A stretch of DNA of 64,000 bases from Dehalobacterium formicoaceticum (GCF_002224645.1 NZ_CP022121.1:682001-746000), one strand, 5' to 3'; shown: positions 30,213-40,489, counted from the stretch's first letter. Numbers and translations are program-made. The notes: a model not told the origin generated them from the sequence alone.

Positions 30213-31101
30213 AAGAGGTTTAGGCAAAGGTCTGGATGCGTTGCTTACCCCTAATGTATACGGTCAAAATGATTCGGGTGATGCAGTTATTCTAATTGGG
30301 GTGGAAGATATTTTTCCCAATTCTCATCAACCACGCAAAAATTTTGATCAGGATAAAATGCGTGAATTATCTCTGTCTATCCAAGAACATGGATTGGTGC
30401 AACCAATCTTGGTGCGAGCGGTTCAGGATCAAAAGTATGAGATTATTGCTGGGGAAAGGCGCTGGCGGGCAGCACGTTTAGCTGGTTTAACGGAAATACC
30501 ATGTTTGGTAAAGGATTTGGATGATAGAATTGCTACAGAGGTTGCTCTTATCGAGAATATTCAAAGAGAAGATTTAAATGTGATGGAGGAAGCAGAAGCT
30601 TTTATCAAATTAATGCAGGATTTCGAGCATACACAGGATTCCTTGGGTGCACGTCTTGGTAAAAGCCGCTCTTATGTCGCTAATACCTTGCGACTTTTAA
30701 ATTTGCCCCTACCTGTGCAAAGTTTCATACGAGAAGGGATTATATCAGCAGGACATGCCCGGGCAATTTTGTCTATCAATGCAAAAGAAAAAAGAACTTT
30801 ATTTGCTGAGAAGATCATCAAAGAAAAAATGTCTGTCCGTCAAGCAGAAGAATGGGCCAAGGAAATTAATCAGAGGGAGGAAAATTTAGCTCTGAAGGAA
30901 ACAGATCAGAATGAAATGGATGATAAGCAAGACACCACCTCTCCCGGTGTTAAGGATATGGAATCCAGATTAAGAGGATTATTAAGCACCAAGGTGCGGA
31001 TTAAAAGGGGCAAGAATGGGGGTAAAATTGAGATTGATTATTATAGTCTAGAAGATCTGGAACGTATTATGACCTCCCTGATCCCTGAAGATGATTTTTA
31101 A
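30199..31101 (+). CDS. parB: chromosome partitioning protein ParB/Spo0J
   Basis: A 300-residue CTP-dependent DNA clamp. The N-terminal part carries [13 protein letters not shown] (ParB box II region) and [17 protein letters not shown]; the HTH follows ([23 protein letters not shown]); the C-terminal ~50 residues dimerise. A TTG start at 30199 (GGAAGTGA upstream) or 30205 is possible. Its binding sites, two parS copies, lie immediately downstream. Confidence 0.96.
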   Translation: MNLVKRGLGKGLDALLTPNVYGQNDSGDAVILIGVEDIFPNSHQPRKNFDQDKMRELSLSIQEHGLVQPILVRAVQDQKYEIIAGERRWRAARLAGLTEIPCLVKDLDDRIATEVALIENIQREDLNVMEEAEAFIKLMQDFEHTQDSLGARLGKSRSYVANTLRLLNLPLPVQSFIREGIISAGHARAILSINAKEKRTLFAEKIIKEKMSVRQAEEWAKEINQREENLALKETDQNEMDDKQDTTSPGVKDMESRLRGLLSTKVRIKRGKNGGKIEIDYYSLEDLERIMTSLIPEDDF

Positions 31102-31115
31102 AACATGATAAAAAA

Positions 31116-31131
31116 TGTTTCACGTGAAACA
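31116..31131. promoter_or_regulatory. parS: parS site 1
   Basis: TGTTTCACGTGAAACA, a perfect 16-bp palindrome equal to the Firmicute parS consensus, 15 bases after the parB stop. Confidence 0.98.
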
Positions 31132-31163
31132 TTCCTTGTGAAAACCAAATATTTAGTAGAAAA

Positions 31164-31179
31164 TGTTTCACGTGAAACA
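31164..31179. promoter_or_regulatory. parS: parS site 2
   Basis: A second perfect TGTTTCACGTGAAACA, 48 bases from the first. ParB is loaded at these sites and spreads. Confidence 0.98.
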
Positions 31180-31247
31180 TCCAATGAGTCTTAATGAAAG
31201 GCCGGATTTTTTCATAGTATTTTTGATTGCGAAGTGGAGAAGTGAAA

Positions 31248-31946
31248 ATGTGGGGTACAATTGTAAATGTATTGGCGATCGTGATAGGCAGTTTAGTTGG
31301 TATTAAAAGCGGAAATTTTCTTAGTGATAGCACCAAGGATACTGTTTCCAAAGGTGTGGCTCTGGGTGTATTATTGATTGGTCTGCAAATGGCTTTTGAA
31401 ACGCAGCAATTAATTATAGTTTTAGTCAGCATGGTTTTAGGCGGCGTGACGGGAGAATTAATCGGGATTGAGAGATTTTTGGACAGAAGCGCTAAATTTC
31501 TGGAAAAAAGATATCAAGGAGAATCTACCGATAAGGGTATTGCTAAGGGTTTTGTTACGGCTACATTAATTTATTGTGTGGGAGCAATGGCAATTATGGG
31601 TGCGTTACAAAGCGGGCTTACCGGAAATCATAGTATTCTTTATGCAAAATCAATCTTGGATGGAGTAACCTCCATTGTCCTGGCATCTACTCTAGGTGTT
31701 GGGGTTGCATTATCAGCTCTTCCTCTACTGATCTATCAAGGTTCCATCACATTGCTGGCTCATTTTATTGAGCCTTTTATCATTGAAGAAGCGATTGTGG
31801 AAATGAAAGCCGTTGGGGGGCTTTTAATCGTAGCGATTGGCTTAAATATGCTGGAACTGACTAAGATTCGAGTGGGCAATTTACTTCCAGCAATCATTTA
31901 TGCCGTGGTTTTTACAACTTTTGTAATGAAATTAGGTTGGACATGA
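31248..31946 (+). CDS. DUF554 membrane protein
   Basis: A 232-residue integral membrane protein with about six or seven hydrophobic segments, starting MWGTIVNVLAIVIGSLVGIKSG, the typical DUF554 (YdfK/YqgA) opening. The function is unknown; a transport role is often guessed. The ATG at 31248 has GGAGAAGTG upstream. It stands alone after parS and ends at a strong bidirectional terminator. Confidence 0.85.
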   Translation: MWGTIVNVLAIVIGSLVGIKSGNFLSDSTKDTVSKGVALGVLLIGLQMAFETQQLIIVLVSMVLGGVTGELIGIERFLDRSAKFLEKRYQGESTDKGIAKGFVTATLIYCVGAMAIMGALQSGLTGNHSILYAKSILDGVTSIVLASTLGVGVALSALPLLIYQGSITLLAHFIEPFIIEEAIVEMKAVGGLLIVAIGLNMLELTKIRVGNLLPAIIYAVVFTTFVMKLGWT

Positions 31947-31950
31947 AATA

Positions 31951-31996
31951 AAAAAAAGGAAATTTTAAAGTTCTTCCTTTAAAATTTCCTTTTTTA
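31951..31996. terminator. bidirectional intrinsic terminator
   Basis: A long perfect stem, AAAAGGAAATTTTAAAG with its complement, between two convergent genes, with A- and T-runs on both sides. Confidence 0.9.
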
Positions 31997-32003
31997 TTTA
32001 CAA

Positions 32004-32648
32004 TCAACTCAAAGATAAAATATGTTTCAAGAGATCATCACTGGTTTCAGCAAAAAAATCAGGGTGATATTCTTTTAACTCATCAAAACTCGCCATACCC
32101 CAGGTAACAGCAATGGTTGTTACCCCAGCCTTATTACCACACATAATATCGAAGGGACTATCCCCAACATAAATAGTTTCCTGAGGAGTTTTTTGTAACT
32201 TTTCCAACGCGTAAAAAACAGGTTCGGGATGGGGTTTATGTTTCGAAGTATCATCAACTGTAACAGTGAGAGGAAAAAAATTATCCAGATCCGTGGCTGT
32301 GAGAGTCAAATCAGCACCATACTTACTTTTTGAAGTGACGATTCCTAAGTCAAATGTATTGTTCTGCAATTCAATTAAAACTTCTCTAATGCCCGGATAT
32401 AATTGAATTAGATGATGATGGATGGAACGAAAATGTTTTTGATAATTGGTGCAAAAAATATCTTCTTTCTCAGCACCTGCCATGACTTTTCCAATTTCTT
32501 TTAATGGAAGTCCTATCATTTTCATCACATCATCATTTCCCCAGGGAATGTTCATTTCCTCAAATACCTTGGCATAAGTCGCTTTGATGACAGGGAGCGT
32601 ATTTGCAATGGTGCCATCTAAATCAAAAAGTACTGTATTTATAGTCAT
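32004..32648 (-). CDS. HAD-superfamily phosphatase, PpaX/Gph-like
   Basis: A 214-residue HAD hydrolase: motif I DLDGTIANT near residue 9, motif II TSK near 105, motif III Lys in KHKPHPEP, and motif IV GDSPFD near 165. The cap type and KPxPEP sequence fit pyrophosphatase PpaX or phosphoglycolate phosphatase. The substrate cannot be fixed. GGAG precedes the ATG; a single gene. Confidence 0.85.
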   Translation of the reverse strand: MTINTVLFDLDGTIANTLPVIKATYAKVFEEMNIPWGNDDVMKMIGLPLKEIGKVMAGAEKEDIFCTNYQKHFRSIHHHLIQLYPGIREVLIELQNNTFDLGIVTSKSKYGADLTLTATDLDNFFPLTVTVDDTSKHKPHPEPVFYALEKLQKTPQETIYVGDSPFDIMCGNKAGVTTIAVTWGMASFDELKEYHPDFFAETSDDLLKHILSLS

Positions 32649-32787
32649 TTTATTCTCCTTCTTTGATGAAGTTTATCAAATCACTCCTACTCATTCTAAT
32701 ATAAAATAATTTTTTTTGTCAACAGAGCAAGTTTTTAGAAGAGTAATAAGTTATCAGATAAAAAAGGAGTATTGAGGTAAAGCCTGC

Positions 32788-33372
32788 TTATTGAGTTTTT
32801 CGCTTATGAATACCAAGTACAATACTTTCTGCGATTTTTCCTGCCATTTGCAAGACAATGTTAAGTCGGGTATTTTGTAAAACGAGAAATTCCATATGTC
32901 CGGAAACATTGACGATGCCTGTATAATAAATATCTCCTACAGGGGGCAGCTTTTTATGTACACCGGCACCGGGCGTAATTTGACCTAAGCCTAAGTTGAT
33001 CATACCCACATTCTCGAGCTTTCCTAAACAAGCATCAATAGCAATAATGATGGGAGAAGGATGGGCCTGGTGGATTTGAGACAGCTTGTCATCAATATTA
33101 TTGGCATGTACAGGCTCATTTAAAGTGCCGTAAAGGTTAAAATCGGCAGCATATCGCATCAGAAACCAACCAACAAGAGGACCTAGGCAATCTCCGGTGG
33201 CCCTGTCTGTACCAATACAGACGACAGCAATCTCCTTTTGGCCGGAGGGGTCAGCATTAATGAGGAATTTACATAATTGATCTGATAAGAGGGATAAGAT
33301 CATAGGGTTTTCATAATGACATTTAATTTGCTTTTCTGCATATATTTTAGAAGTAAGAAAGGGGAAACTCAT
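32788..33372 (-). CDS. yyaC: spore protease YyaC (DUF1256)
   Basis: A 194-residue protein of the family related to the GPR germination protease and hydrogenase maturation proteases. The core motif GTDRATGDCLGPLVGW is visible near residue 53, followed by IIAIDACLG and the segment GQITPGAGVHKKLPPVG. It is found only in endospore formers and lies near parB in Bacillus as well. The ATG at 33372 is chosen because AGGAGG lies 6 bases before it. Confidence 0.9.
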   Translation of the reverse strand: MSFPFLTSKIYAEKQIKCHYENPMILSLLSDQLCKFLINADPSGQKEIAVVCIGTDRATGDCLGPLVGWFLMRYAADFNLYGTLNEPVHANNIDDKLSQIHQAHPSPIIIAIDACLGKLENVGMINLGLGQITPGAGVHKKLPPVGDIYYTGIVNVSGHMEFLVLQNTRLNIVLQMAGKIAESIVLGIHKRKTQ

Positions 33373-33493
33373 TTGTACCTCCTGGATCATTATTCTTCAC
33401 TATTATATGCAAATAAAAAAATTAATATTCAAGGAGGCATTATAAGATTCAATCTCAGGTAACAAAAGTTTAGTTAGAGAAGGAGGTATAAGG

Positions 33494-34573
33494 TTGAAAA
33501 CTAAAGCCCTAGACTGGCAAATCGCCGCTGTTTATATAGGTACGGTAATTGGTGCAGGATTTGCCTCCGGCCAGGAGTTGATGCAATTTTTTGTTCGCTT
33601 CAGTATTAAAGGTCTTTATGGCGTCCTATTAACGGGATTGGCATTTACCTTCTTCGGAGGAATCATTATTTATTTAACCAAATTGCATGGTTTTCATACT
33701 TATAAAGATTTTCTAAACTGGCAACTGGGAACCCGAATGACGGGTATCCTGGATATCATCATCCTGATTTTTTTGTTTTTGGGGTTTAGTGTGATGTTAT
33801 CGGGCAGCGGAGCGTTATTTGAAGAACAGCTGGGCTTGCCGAAGATAATGGGGATCATAATTACACAGGTACTGGTAGTATTGTCATTAATGGCCAGAGA
33901 TGAAGGAGTTCTATGGTTTAATTCTATCTTAATACCCATTTTAGTGATTATACTCACGGTGGTATCGGGGATTAGTCTTTTTAGCGCGGCAACAGTGAAC
34001 CAGGGTAGTATTTTTGATCCTTTTGCAGATTCATTGGTTGTAAATAATTGGGTTCTCTCTTCCTTTCTTTATATCGCTTATAATATGATCAATGTATTGG
34101 TAGTTTTGGTAGCTTTGACGGCGGATAAGAAAGAGACTAGTCCTTGGGGAGGAGTAATGGGTGGATTTATATTGTCGCTTATCTCCTTATTAATTGTAGC
34201 CGCCCTTTTAGCAGCAGGGGAAACGATCTATGTATATCAAATACCAATGCTTTATTTAGCTTATCAGGTAAGTCCCATTATATTCTATTTCTATGGGGTT
34301 GTACTTTGGGGAGCGATGATTACCACTGCTGTGGCAGATGCTTATGGGCTTTGTCAGCGTTTGAGTTATGCCTGGAGCATGCCTTATAATCTCATATTGT
34401 TAATAGTGGTAATATTATCAATACCCTTTGCTATGTACGATTTTACCCTTTTAGTATCAAAAGTATACCCTGTCTTTGGTTTTATGGGATTGGCGGTCAC
34501 GATGTTTTTAATAGGAAAAGGAGTAGTGTATTTATTTCAGCTGATAGGATTAAGATTAAAAAGGTTATTCTAA
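33494..34573 (+). CDS. YkvI-like membrane permease
   Basis: A 359-residue integral membrane protein with about ten hydrophobic segments; it opens with WQIAAVYIGTVIGAGFASGQE, the YkvI signature of an amino-acid-permease-like fold related to germinant receptor B subunits. The substrate is unknown. TTG start with AGGAGG upstream. Adjacent to a GerM gene, so a sporulation or germination link is possible, but no direct evidence is present. Confidence 0.8.
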   Translation: MKTKALDWQIAAVYIGTVIGAGFASGQELMQFFVRFSIKGLYGVLLTGLAFTFFGGIIIYLTKLHGFHTYKDFLNWQLGTRMTGILDIIILIFLFLGFSVMLSGSGALFEEQLGLPKIMGIIITQVLVVLSLMARDEGVLWFNSILIPILVIILTVVSGISLFSAATVNQGSIFDPFADSLVVNNWVLSSFLYIAYNMINVLVVLVALTADKKETSPWGGVMGGFILSLISLLIVAALLAAGETIYVYQIPMLYLAYQVSPIIFYFYGVVLWGAMITTAVADAYGLCQRLSYAWSMPYNLILLIVVILSIPFAMYDFTLLVSKVYPVFGFMGLAVTMFLIGKGVVYLFQLIGLRLKRLF

Positions 34574-34674
34574 TAAAATCATTGCAGGATATTTGATAGG
34601 TAAGGTCGAAATATTAAGCTTAGGAATTTCGAAAATTGTGTATCCCCCCAAAATAGCATATCGGATGATATATC

Positions 34675-35697
34675 ATGTTAGGAGGTGAGCGGCTTAGCGG
34701 CCGGAAAATATTGCATAAAATAATTAGGTTGTTTTGTATATCTCTTTTGTTCCTACTCTTTGTTTTAGCAGGTTGTGCAGCAAATAATGACCTGGGTAAT
34801 AACGGGAAGGATGCTCCTTCACCTGCTCACGGGGATAATTCAAAACAAAGGAAGGCACTTTTGGTAAAAGATCAAGAGTTGGTGGTGGTGTATTTTGCTT
34901 CCATGGACAAGAAAAACCTGATACCGGTCACATTGGGTATCAAGCCAACACCGGAGGCTGCCAGAGTAGCAATGGAAAAACTTTTAGCAGGACCGGAGAA
35001 TGAATTTTCCGCACCGACGATTCCGGAAGGAACAAAGCTAAAGGATATGTATTTAGTTGGCACAACAGCCTATGTTGATTTGACTGAAGAACTATTGACG
35101 GCGCCCCGGCAAACTGCAGATCAGACAGTGAAATCCATCGTTTTCACCATGACAGAATTTCCTGGGGTAGAAGATGTGCAGATTATGGTAAACGGTCAAA
35201 TTGAGGAAAATTTAGCAGGTGTTGATATTAGTCAGCCCTTTAAAAGGCCGGACGCAATCAATTACTATGGAGCACAACCAATGGGTCAAAATTTAGTAAA
35301 AGCATATTTCAGTGATGATAATGCTATTTATTTGGTGCCTGTGACCCTTCAAGCTGATACCCAAGACCGTCCTTTGGCGGCTCTGCGCAAATTACTTGAA
35401 GGCCCCCCGAAAAACAGTGGTTTGGGAGCAACTCTTTGGCCAGGTACCAAAATTCATAGCTTTCACATGGCAGATGGGTTAGCAACCATCGATTTTAATA
35501 ATCAGGCATTTGGCTATGGGGGCGGAAGTACAGCTGAATTGATGTTTGTAAATTCCGTACTGTACACTTTGAGTCAGTTTTCTGAGATTAAACAAGTAAA
35601 GTTTTTATTTGAGGGCAAGGAAATTGAATATCTGCCGGAAGGTACAGATATGACATCTCCGATACAAATACCAAACAAAATAAATTTCATGCCATAA
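34675..35697 (+). CDS. gerM: GerM-type sporulation lipoprotein with two GerMN domains
   Basis: A 340-residue lipoprotein. The signal peptide ends in VLAGC with the lipidated Cys near residue 37, followed by an Asn/Gly-rich linker and two similar domains at about 70-180 and 200-330. Each has the GerMN pattern (VYFASMDKKNLIPV / AYFSDDNAIYLVPV, then LLAGP / LLEGP, and VDLTEE / IDFNNQ). GerM acts in engulfment and germination of spores. The start is uncertain: AGGAGGTGAG lies inside the first codons, so a later start such as TTG 34711 may be used. Confidence 0.85.
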   Translation: MLGGERLSGRKILHKIIRLFCISLLFLLFVLAGCAANNDLGNNGKDAPSPAHGDNSKQRKALLVKDQELVVVYFASMDKKNLIPVTLGIKPTPEAARVAMEKLLAGPENEFSAPTIPEGTKLKDMYLVGTTAYVDLTEELLTAPRQTADQTVKSIVFTMTEFPGVEDVQIMVNGQIEENLAGVDISQPFKRPDAINYYGAQPMGQNLVKAYFSDDNAIYLVPVTLQADTQDRPLAALRKLLEGPPKNSGLGATLWPGTKIHSFHMADGLATIDFNNQAFGYGGGSTAELMFVNSVLYTLSQFSEIKQVKFLFEGKEIEYLPEGTDMTSPIQIPNKINFMP

Positions 35698-35730
35698 AGC
35701 ACCTGTATAGGTGCTTTATGCGTCTTTTTA
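35696..35730 (+). terminator. intrinsic terminator after gerM
   Basis: AAAGCACC pairs with GGTGCTTT around a 6-base loop, overlapping the gerM stop; a T-rich tract follows after a few bases. Confidence 0.75.
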
Positions 35731-35831
35731 GTTTGCATCTGGATTGAGAATAAGATATATTAAAAAGAATATCAGATAGATTGAAATAGTGCCCCACGAA
35801 GGCAATAAATTCAGGTAGGAGGCCTTATGCT

Positions 35832-37232
35832 GTGCAAAATATTTATCAATGGCTGCCGGGTGTAGATGAGCTGTTATTAAATGAAAGAATAAAAGCAATA
35901 CATGATGTCCCCCGTCAGGTAATCTTGGATGGAATCAGAAATACGTTAAAAGAGTATCGTCACCAATTAGGAGTGAACCCCGAACGGTACCAGCATAAAG
36001 AGGAACTGCAAAGGGATATATTAAATGATATCATAAAGGAGATTGCGCGCCGGGAAAAACCCCAGCTGCGCAAGGTAATTAATGCTACCGGTATCGTGCT
36101 GCATACAAATTTGGGACGTGCCCTGCTAAGTGGAAAGGCATGGAAATCGGTGGAGATAGCTGCGACAGGGTATTCCAACCTGGAACTGAATTTGGCCACA
36201 GGACATAGAGGTTCCAGGTATGCCCATGTGGAAGAATTGATTACCCGACTAACCGGAGCAGAGTCCTGTTTAGTGGTCAATAATAATGCTGCTGCAGTAT
36301 TATTGGCTTTAAATACCTTAGCCAAAGGAAAAGAAACCATTGTATCCCGGGGTGAACTGGTGGAAATTGGGGGATCCTTTCGTATTCCCGATGTCATGGA
36401 ACAAAGCGGATCCCATTTGGTGGAAGTTGGCACCACGAACAAGACTTACCGGTCAGATTATGAGCAAAAAATCGGATCGGAAACAAGCTTGCTCCTGAAG
36501 GTACATACCAGCAATTATCGGATTATCGGTTTTACCCAGGAAACTGATATTAAAGATTTGGTGACCCTGGGCAAGGAATTTCACCTCCCGGTAATGCATG
36601 ATTTGGGGAGCGGCTCACTTTTTGATTTAAAAGGAAGGGGCATTGGTGATGAGCCCACGGTTCAGCAGATCATAGCCAGTGGTGCAGATGTGGTCACCTT
36701 TAGCGGGGACAAACTTTTGGGAGGTCCTCAAGCTGGGATTATTGCAGGGAAAGATCAATATATTTCTCTGATGAAGAAGAATCCCCTTACCCGGGCGCTG
36801 CGCATTGACAAAATGACGGTTGCCGCTTTGGAAGCAACCTTAAGAAGTTATTTGGATATGGAGGGGGCCTTGCAAGAAATCCCTACATTGGAAATGCTTA
36901 CACGTCCTTTAAATGTTTTGAAAGAACAGGCACAAGAATTGAAGGCCTTGATCGCTAAGGAATTAACTTCATTTATGGATATCTCCGTGGAGGAAGGGGT
37001 CTCTCAGGTGGGAGGAGGCTCTCTGCCGGGAAAATATCTGCCCACCTATTTGGTATTATTAAAACTTAAAAAACAAAAAGTGGAACAATTTGTCCATGCG
37101 CTCAGGGAAGGAGAACCGGGGGTTCTTACCTATGTGCGGGATGATCAGGTTATCCTTGATCCCAGGACAGTTCTTGCCTCTCAATATGAGTGCTTAGTAT
37201 CTGCCCTGAAAAAGGGATGTGGAGGGAAATAA
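35832..37232 (+). CDS. selA: L-seryl-tRNA(Sec) selenium transferase SelA
   Basis: A 466-residue PLP enzyme converting Ser-tRNA(Sec) to Sec-tRNA(Sec). The PLP lysine is K294 in FSGDKLLGGPQAG; the N-terminal domain contains the family motif INATGIVLHTNLGRALLS. GTG start with TAGGAGG upstream. Its stop touches the selB start, forming an operon. Normal length. Confidence 0.97.
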   Translation: MQNIYQWLPGVDELLLNERIKAIHDVPRQVILDGIRNTLKEYRHQLGVNPERYQHKEELQRDILNDIIKEIARREKPQLRKVINATGIVLHTNLGRALLSGKAWKSVEIAATGYSNLELNLATGHRGSRYAHVEELITRLTGAESCLVVNNNAAAVLLALNTLAKGKETIVSRGELVEIGGSFRIPDVMEQSGSHLVEVGTTNKTYRSDYEQKIGSETSLLLKVHTSNYRIIGFTQETDIKDLVTLGKEFHLPVMHDLGSGSLFDLKGRGIGDEPTVQQIIASGADVVTFSGDKLLGGPQAGIIAGKDQYISLMKKNPLTRALRIDKMTVAALEATLRSYLDMEGALQEIPTLEMLTRPLNVLKEQAQELKALIAKELTSFMDISVEEGVSQVGGGSLPGKYLPTYLVLLKLKKQKVEQFVHALREGEPGVLTYVRDDQVILDPRTVLASQYECLVSALKKGCGGK

Positions 37233-39152
37233 ATGCAGCGGATTATCATCGGAACAGCAGGTCATGTCGACCATGGAAAAACAGTTTTAACAAAAAAATT
37301 AACCGGTGTGGACACGGATCGTTTAAAAGAAGAAAAGAAACGGGGCATCTCCATCGAATTGGGCTTCGCCCCCCTGACCCTACCCAGCGGCACTCAAGTG
37401 GGTCTGGTAGATGTACCTGGTCATGAGCGTTTTATCAAGAATATGCTGGCGGGGATTGCCGGAATTGATTTAGTGCTATTGATTATTGCCGGGGATGAAG
37501 GTGTCATGCCCCAAACCAGGGAACATTTAGATATTATCGATCTTTTGGAGGTAAAAAACGGGATTGTTGTGGTGACCAAATCCGACTTGGTAGATGAAGA
37601 ATGGCTGGAATTATTGCATGAAGAAATTAAGGAAGCTATGGTGGGGACGGTGTTGGAAAATGCCCCGATCATTCCTGTCTCAGCTTTTACAGGCCAGGGT
37701 ATCCCAGATTTATTGGCGATGATTGATAAAATGGCCCAGGAAATGCCGCCAAAGATGATTACGGGTAAAATGCGCCTGCCGGTAGACCGGGTTTTTACTA
37801 TTACCGGATTTGGTACTGTTGCAACCGGAACCCTGTGGTCCGGGCGTTTAAAAGTAGGAGACACGGTAGAGATCTTACCTGGGGGTCAAAATGCACGGGT
37901 ACGAAATCTCCAGGTACACGGAGCTAAGGTCACAGAAGCTATTGCTGGGCAAAGGGTTGCCGTTAATTTGGCCGGGGTGGAGATGGAGGAAATTGACCGT
38001 GGATGCGTATTGGCTCAACCGGAGCTTTTGACACCTACCCACCGTATCGATGTAAAACTTCATTTATTGAAACATGTTGAACACCCCCTTGAGCAGAGGG
38101 CACGCATCAGAGTCCATCACGGCACCCAGGAAGTACTGGGCAGGGTGCAGTTTTTGGATCGGGAGGAACTCCAGCCGGGAGACAGTTGTTTCTGTCAAAT
38201 TGTCTTAGAAACTCCTCTTATGCCTTTAAGAGGAGACCATTATGTGGTGCGCAGTTATTCACCTATGATCACCATCGGCGGCGGTACGATCGTGGATTCC
38301 CTGCCGGCAAAACACAAAAGATATCAGGATCAGGTGATGGAAAACTTGGCCTTGAAATTTAAAGGGGAACCGAAAGATCTGGTGTTGCAAGAATTGTCTG
38401 AGGATCAGGTGGGTCTGGTCATGCCGAAGGATATTGCCTCTCGGACAGGTATGGAGGAAAGCTTGATCCAGGAAATCTTGTCTGAATTAACCCAATTCCA
38501 AGAGATAAGTTATGTTCATGGAGAAGGAACCTCCTATTATTTCCTTAAGGCTCAGGAAGAGGCATGGCTGGAGATAACGAAAAAAAGACTGGGTCAATAC
38601 CATCACACCTATCCCTTGCGTTCCGGCATGCCTAAAGAGGACCTTCGTTCTCGGGATTTCTCTCATCTGCCCGGGAAAATTTTCAATCTGTTGATAGAGC
38701 GTTGGCTAAAGGCGGAGATAATTAAAGGGGAAAGCCAAAGCTTGGCTTTATTGGATTTTGCGCCCCAGATTACGCCCCCTGTTGCTCAGGCCATTCAATT
38801 AATTGAAGAAGAATTACTGAAAGAACCATACTCCCCTCCTGGTTGGGATGAGCTGGCCGAAAAAGCCGGGCTGAAGGAGGAAGAAAAAGGGGAAATTATG
38901 ACCTGGCTGATCAAAAACCAGCATTTGGTCAAAGTATCTGATGAAGTAATTTTTCATCAAAAAGCTTTTCATGAAGCTAAAGAAAGAATCATTAATTATC
39001 TTCGGGAACATGGCTCAATCCAATTAGCTGAAACCAGGGATTTATTGAAAACATCCCGTAAATATGCACTTCCTTTATTAGAATATTTGGATCAATCAAA
39101 AATTACCATCAGAAAAGGGGATCAGCGTTTGCTGAAAAATGCCAATTTATAA
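37233..39152 (+). CDS. selB: selenocysteine-specific elongation factor SelB
   Basis: A 639-residue GTPase that brings Sec-tRNA to UGA codons with a SECIS hairpin. G1 GHVDHGKT at about residues 9-16, DVPGHERFI (G3) and TKSD (G4) are visible, followed by EF-Tu-like barrels and a C-terminal half of winged-helix repeats that binds the SECIS. It directly follows selA. Normal length. No selenoprotein gene is in the window. Confidence 0.97.
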   Translation: MQRIIIGTAGHVDHGKTVLTKKLTGVDTDRLKEEKKRGISIELGFAPLTLPSGTQVGLVDVPGHERFIKNMLAGIAGIDLVLLIIAGDEGVMPQTREHLDIIDLLEVKNGIVVVTKSDLVDEEWLELLHEEIKEAMVGTVLENAPIIPVSAFTGQGIPDLLAMIDKMAQEMPPKMITGKMRLPVDRVFTITGFGTVATGTLWSGRLKVGDTVEILPGGQNARVRNLQVHGAKVTEAIAGQRVAVNLAGVEMEEIDRGCVLAQPELLTPTHRIDVKLHLLKHVEHPLEQRARIRVHHGTQEVLGRVQFLDREELQPGDSCFCQIVLETPLMPLRGDHYVVRSYSPMITIGGGTIVDSLPAKHKRYQDQVMENLALKFKGEPKDLVLQELSEDQVGLVMPKDIASRTGMEESLIQEILSELTQFQEISYVHGEGTSYYFLKAQEEAWLEITKKRLGQYHHTYPLRSGMPKEDLRSRDFSHLPGKIFNLLIERWLKAEIIKGESQSLALLDFAPQITPPVAQAIQLIEEELLKEPYSPPGWDELAEKAGLKEEEKGEIMTWLIKNQHLVKVSDEVIFHQKAFHEAKERIINYLREHGSIQLAETRDLLKTSRKYALPLLEYLDQSKITIRKGDQRLLKNANL

Positions 39153-39242
39153 GAGAATATTTAGAATTGACAGGGAATATTGGACAAGTCTATAATGAAT
39201 CTTGGAATAATAAATTTAATAAAAAAAAGGGGGAGCTTAGAA

Positions 39243-40454
39243 GTGAGGTTTAGTAAAAAGATACTGGTATTCTTCGCCATAATGCTGATTGCTGCATTGG
39301 GTGCAGGGTGCGGAGGCCAGGAACCCACGGGAAATGAAGGGGAAAATCCGGCTAATGGCGCCGGCGAACCGGTAAAAGTTGGATTAAACTTTGAATTATC
39401 CGGAGATGTAGCCACTTACGGCGGCAACGGAGTTAAAGGAATTGAAATGGCTGCCAAGGAGATTAATGCCAAGGGCGGTGTTTTAGGCGGGCGCCAGATT
39501 GAACTGGTTAAAGTAGATAATAAGTCTGATGCCGCAGAAGTGACCAATGTACAAACAAGATTGCTCACTGTGGAAAATGTGGCAGCGACCATCGGCCCCG
39601 CTACTTCCACCAATTCATTGGCGGCGATACCTGTAGCCATGGAAAATGAGATTCCGTTACTGACTCCTTCCGCAACTGCCGATAAGGTGACAGTGGATGA
39701 AGCCACCGGAAAGGCCAAAGAGTATGCATTCCGTCTCTGCTTCTATGATTCCTTACAGGGAAATATCGGGGCAAATTTTATTTATAATAACCTGGGACTA
39801 AAAAAAGCAGCGGTTTATATTGATACCAACAGTGATTACAGTAAAGCCATCGGCTCTGTATTTAAAAAGGATTTTACCGCTTTAGGCGGAGAGATTATCG
39901 CTGAGGAAAACTATGTAAAAACCGACCAGGATTATAAAGCGACATTAACCAGAATTAAAAACGCCAAACCGGAAGTTATTTATCTTCCCGGCTATTATAA
40001 CAATGTGGGTTTAATCGTAAAACAAGCCCGCGAAATGGGCATTACCGTTCCTTTTGTCGGCGCTGACGGTTATGATTCCCCTGATTTAGTTAAGCTGGGC
40101 GGGGCGAAAAACTTGAACAATGTTTTCTTTACCAACCACTATTCTTCCCAGGATACCGACCCTAAGGTGCGAGCTTTCGTAGAGGCCTTTAAGGCTGAGT
40201 ACGGAGATGTTCCGGATGCCTTTGCTGCTATGGGTTATGATGCCATGTATCTAATGGCGGATGCGATTAACCGAGCCGGAAGCGATGATCCGATTGCGAT
40301 TAAAGATGCTTTAGCGGCTACCAAGGATTTTCCGGCTGTTACCGGGACCTTGACCATGGATGATAAACACAATCCGATTAAGTCCGTGGTAATTTTGGAA
40401 TTAGTAGATGGAGTACCAACCTTTAAAGATAAAATTGATCCGATTCAACCCTAA
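39243..40454 (+). CDS. livK: branched-chain amino acid ABC transporter, substrate-binding lipoprotein LivK-like
   Basis: A 403-residue periplasmic-binding-type protein. The signal peptide ends LGAGC (lipidated Cys near residue 21), followed by a Gly/Glu/Asn linker and the type I fold typical of LivJ/LivK (KVGLNFELSGDVATYGGNGVK, IGPATSTNSLA). GTG start with GGGGGAG upstream. It heads the livKHMGF cluster; the ligand may be Leu, Ile or Val or another small amino acid. Confidence 0.93.
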   Translation: MRFSKKILVFFAIMLIAALGAGCGGQEPTGNEGENPANGAGEPVKVGLNFELSGDVATYGGNGVKGIEMAAKEINAKGGVLGGRQIELVKVDNKSDAAEVTNVQTRLLTVENVAATIGPATSTNSLAAIPVAMENEIPLLTPSATADKVTVDEATGKAKEYAFRLCFYDSLQGNIGANFIYNNLGLKKAAVYIDTNSDYSKAIGSVFKKDFTALGGEIIAEENYVKTDQDYKATLTRIKNAKPEVIYLPGYYNNVGLIVKQAREMGITVPFVGADGYDSPDLVKLGGAKNLNNVFFTNHYSSQDTDPKVRAFVEAFKAEYGDVPDAFAAMGYDAMYLMADAINRAGSDDPIAIKDALAATKDFPAVTGTLTMDDKHNPIKSVVILELVDGVPTFKDKIDPIQP

Positions 40455-40468
40455 TATTCACGCAAAAA

Positions 40469-40489
40469 TGGGGGGAGGCAACTCCCCTC
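40469..40489 (+). terminator. hairpin between livK and livH
   Basis: GGGGAG-GCAA-CTCCCC is followed by TCTCTTCCC rather than a clean T-run. Probably a partial terminator or mRNA-stabilising hairpin giving more LivK than permease. Confidence 0.55.
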
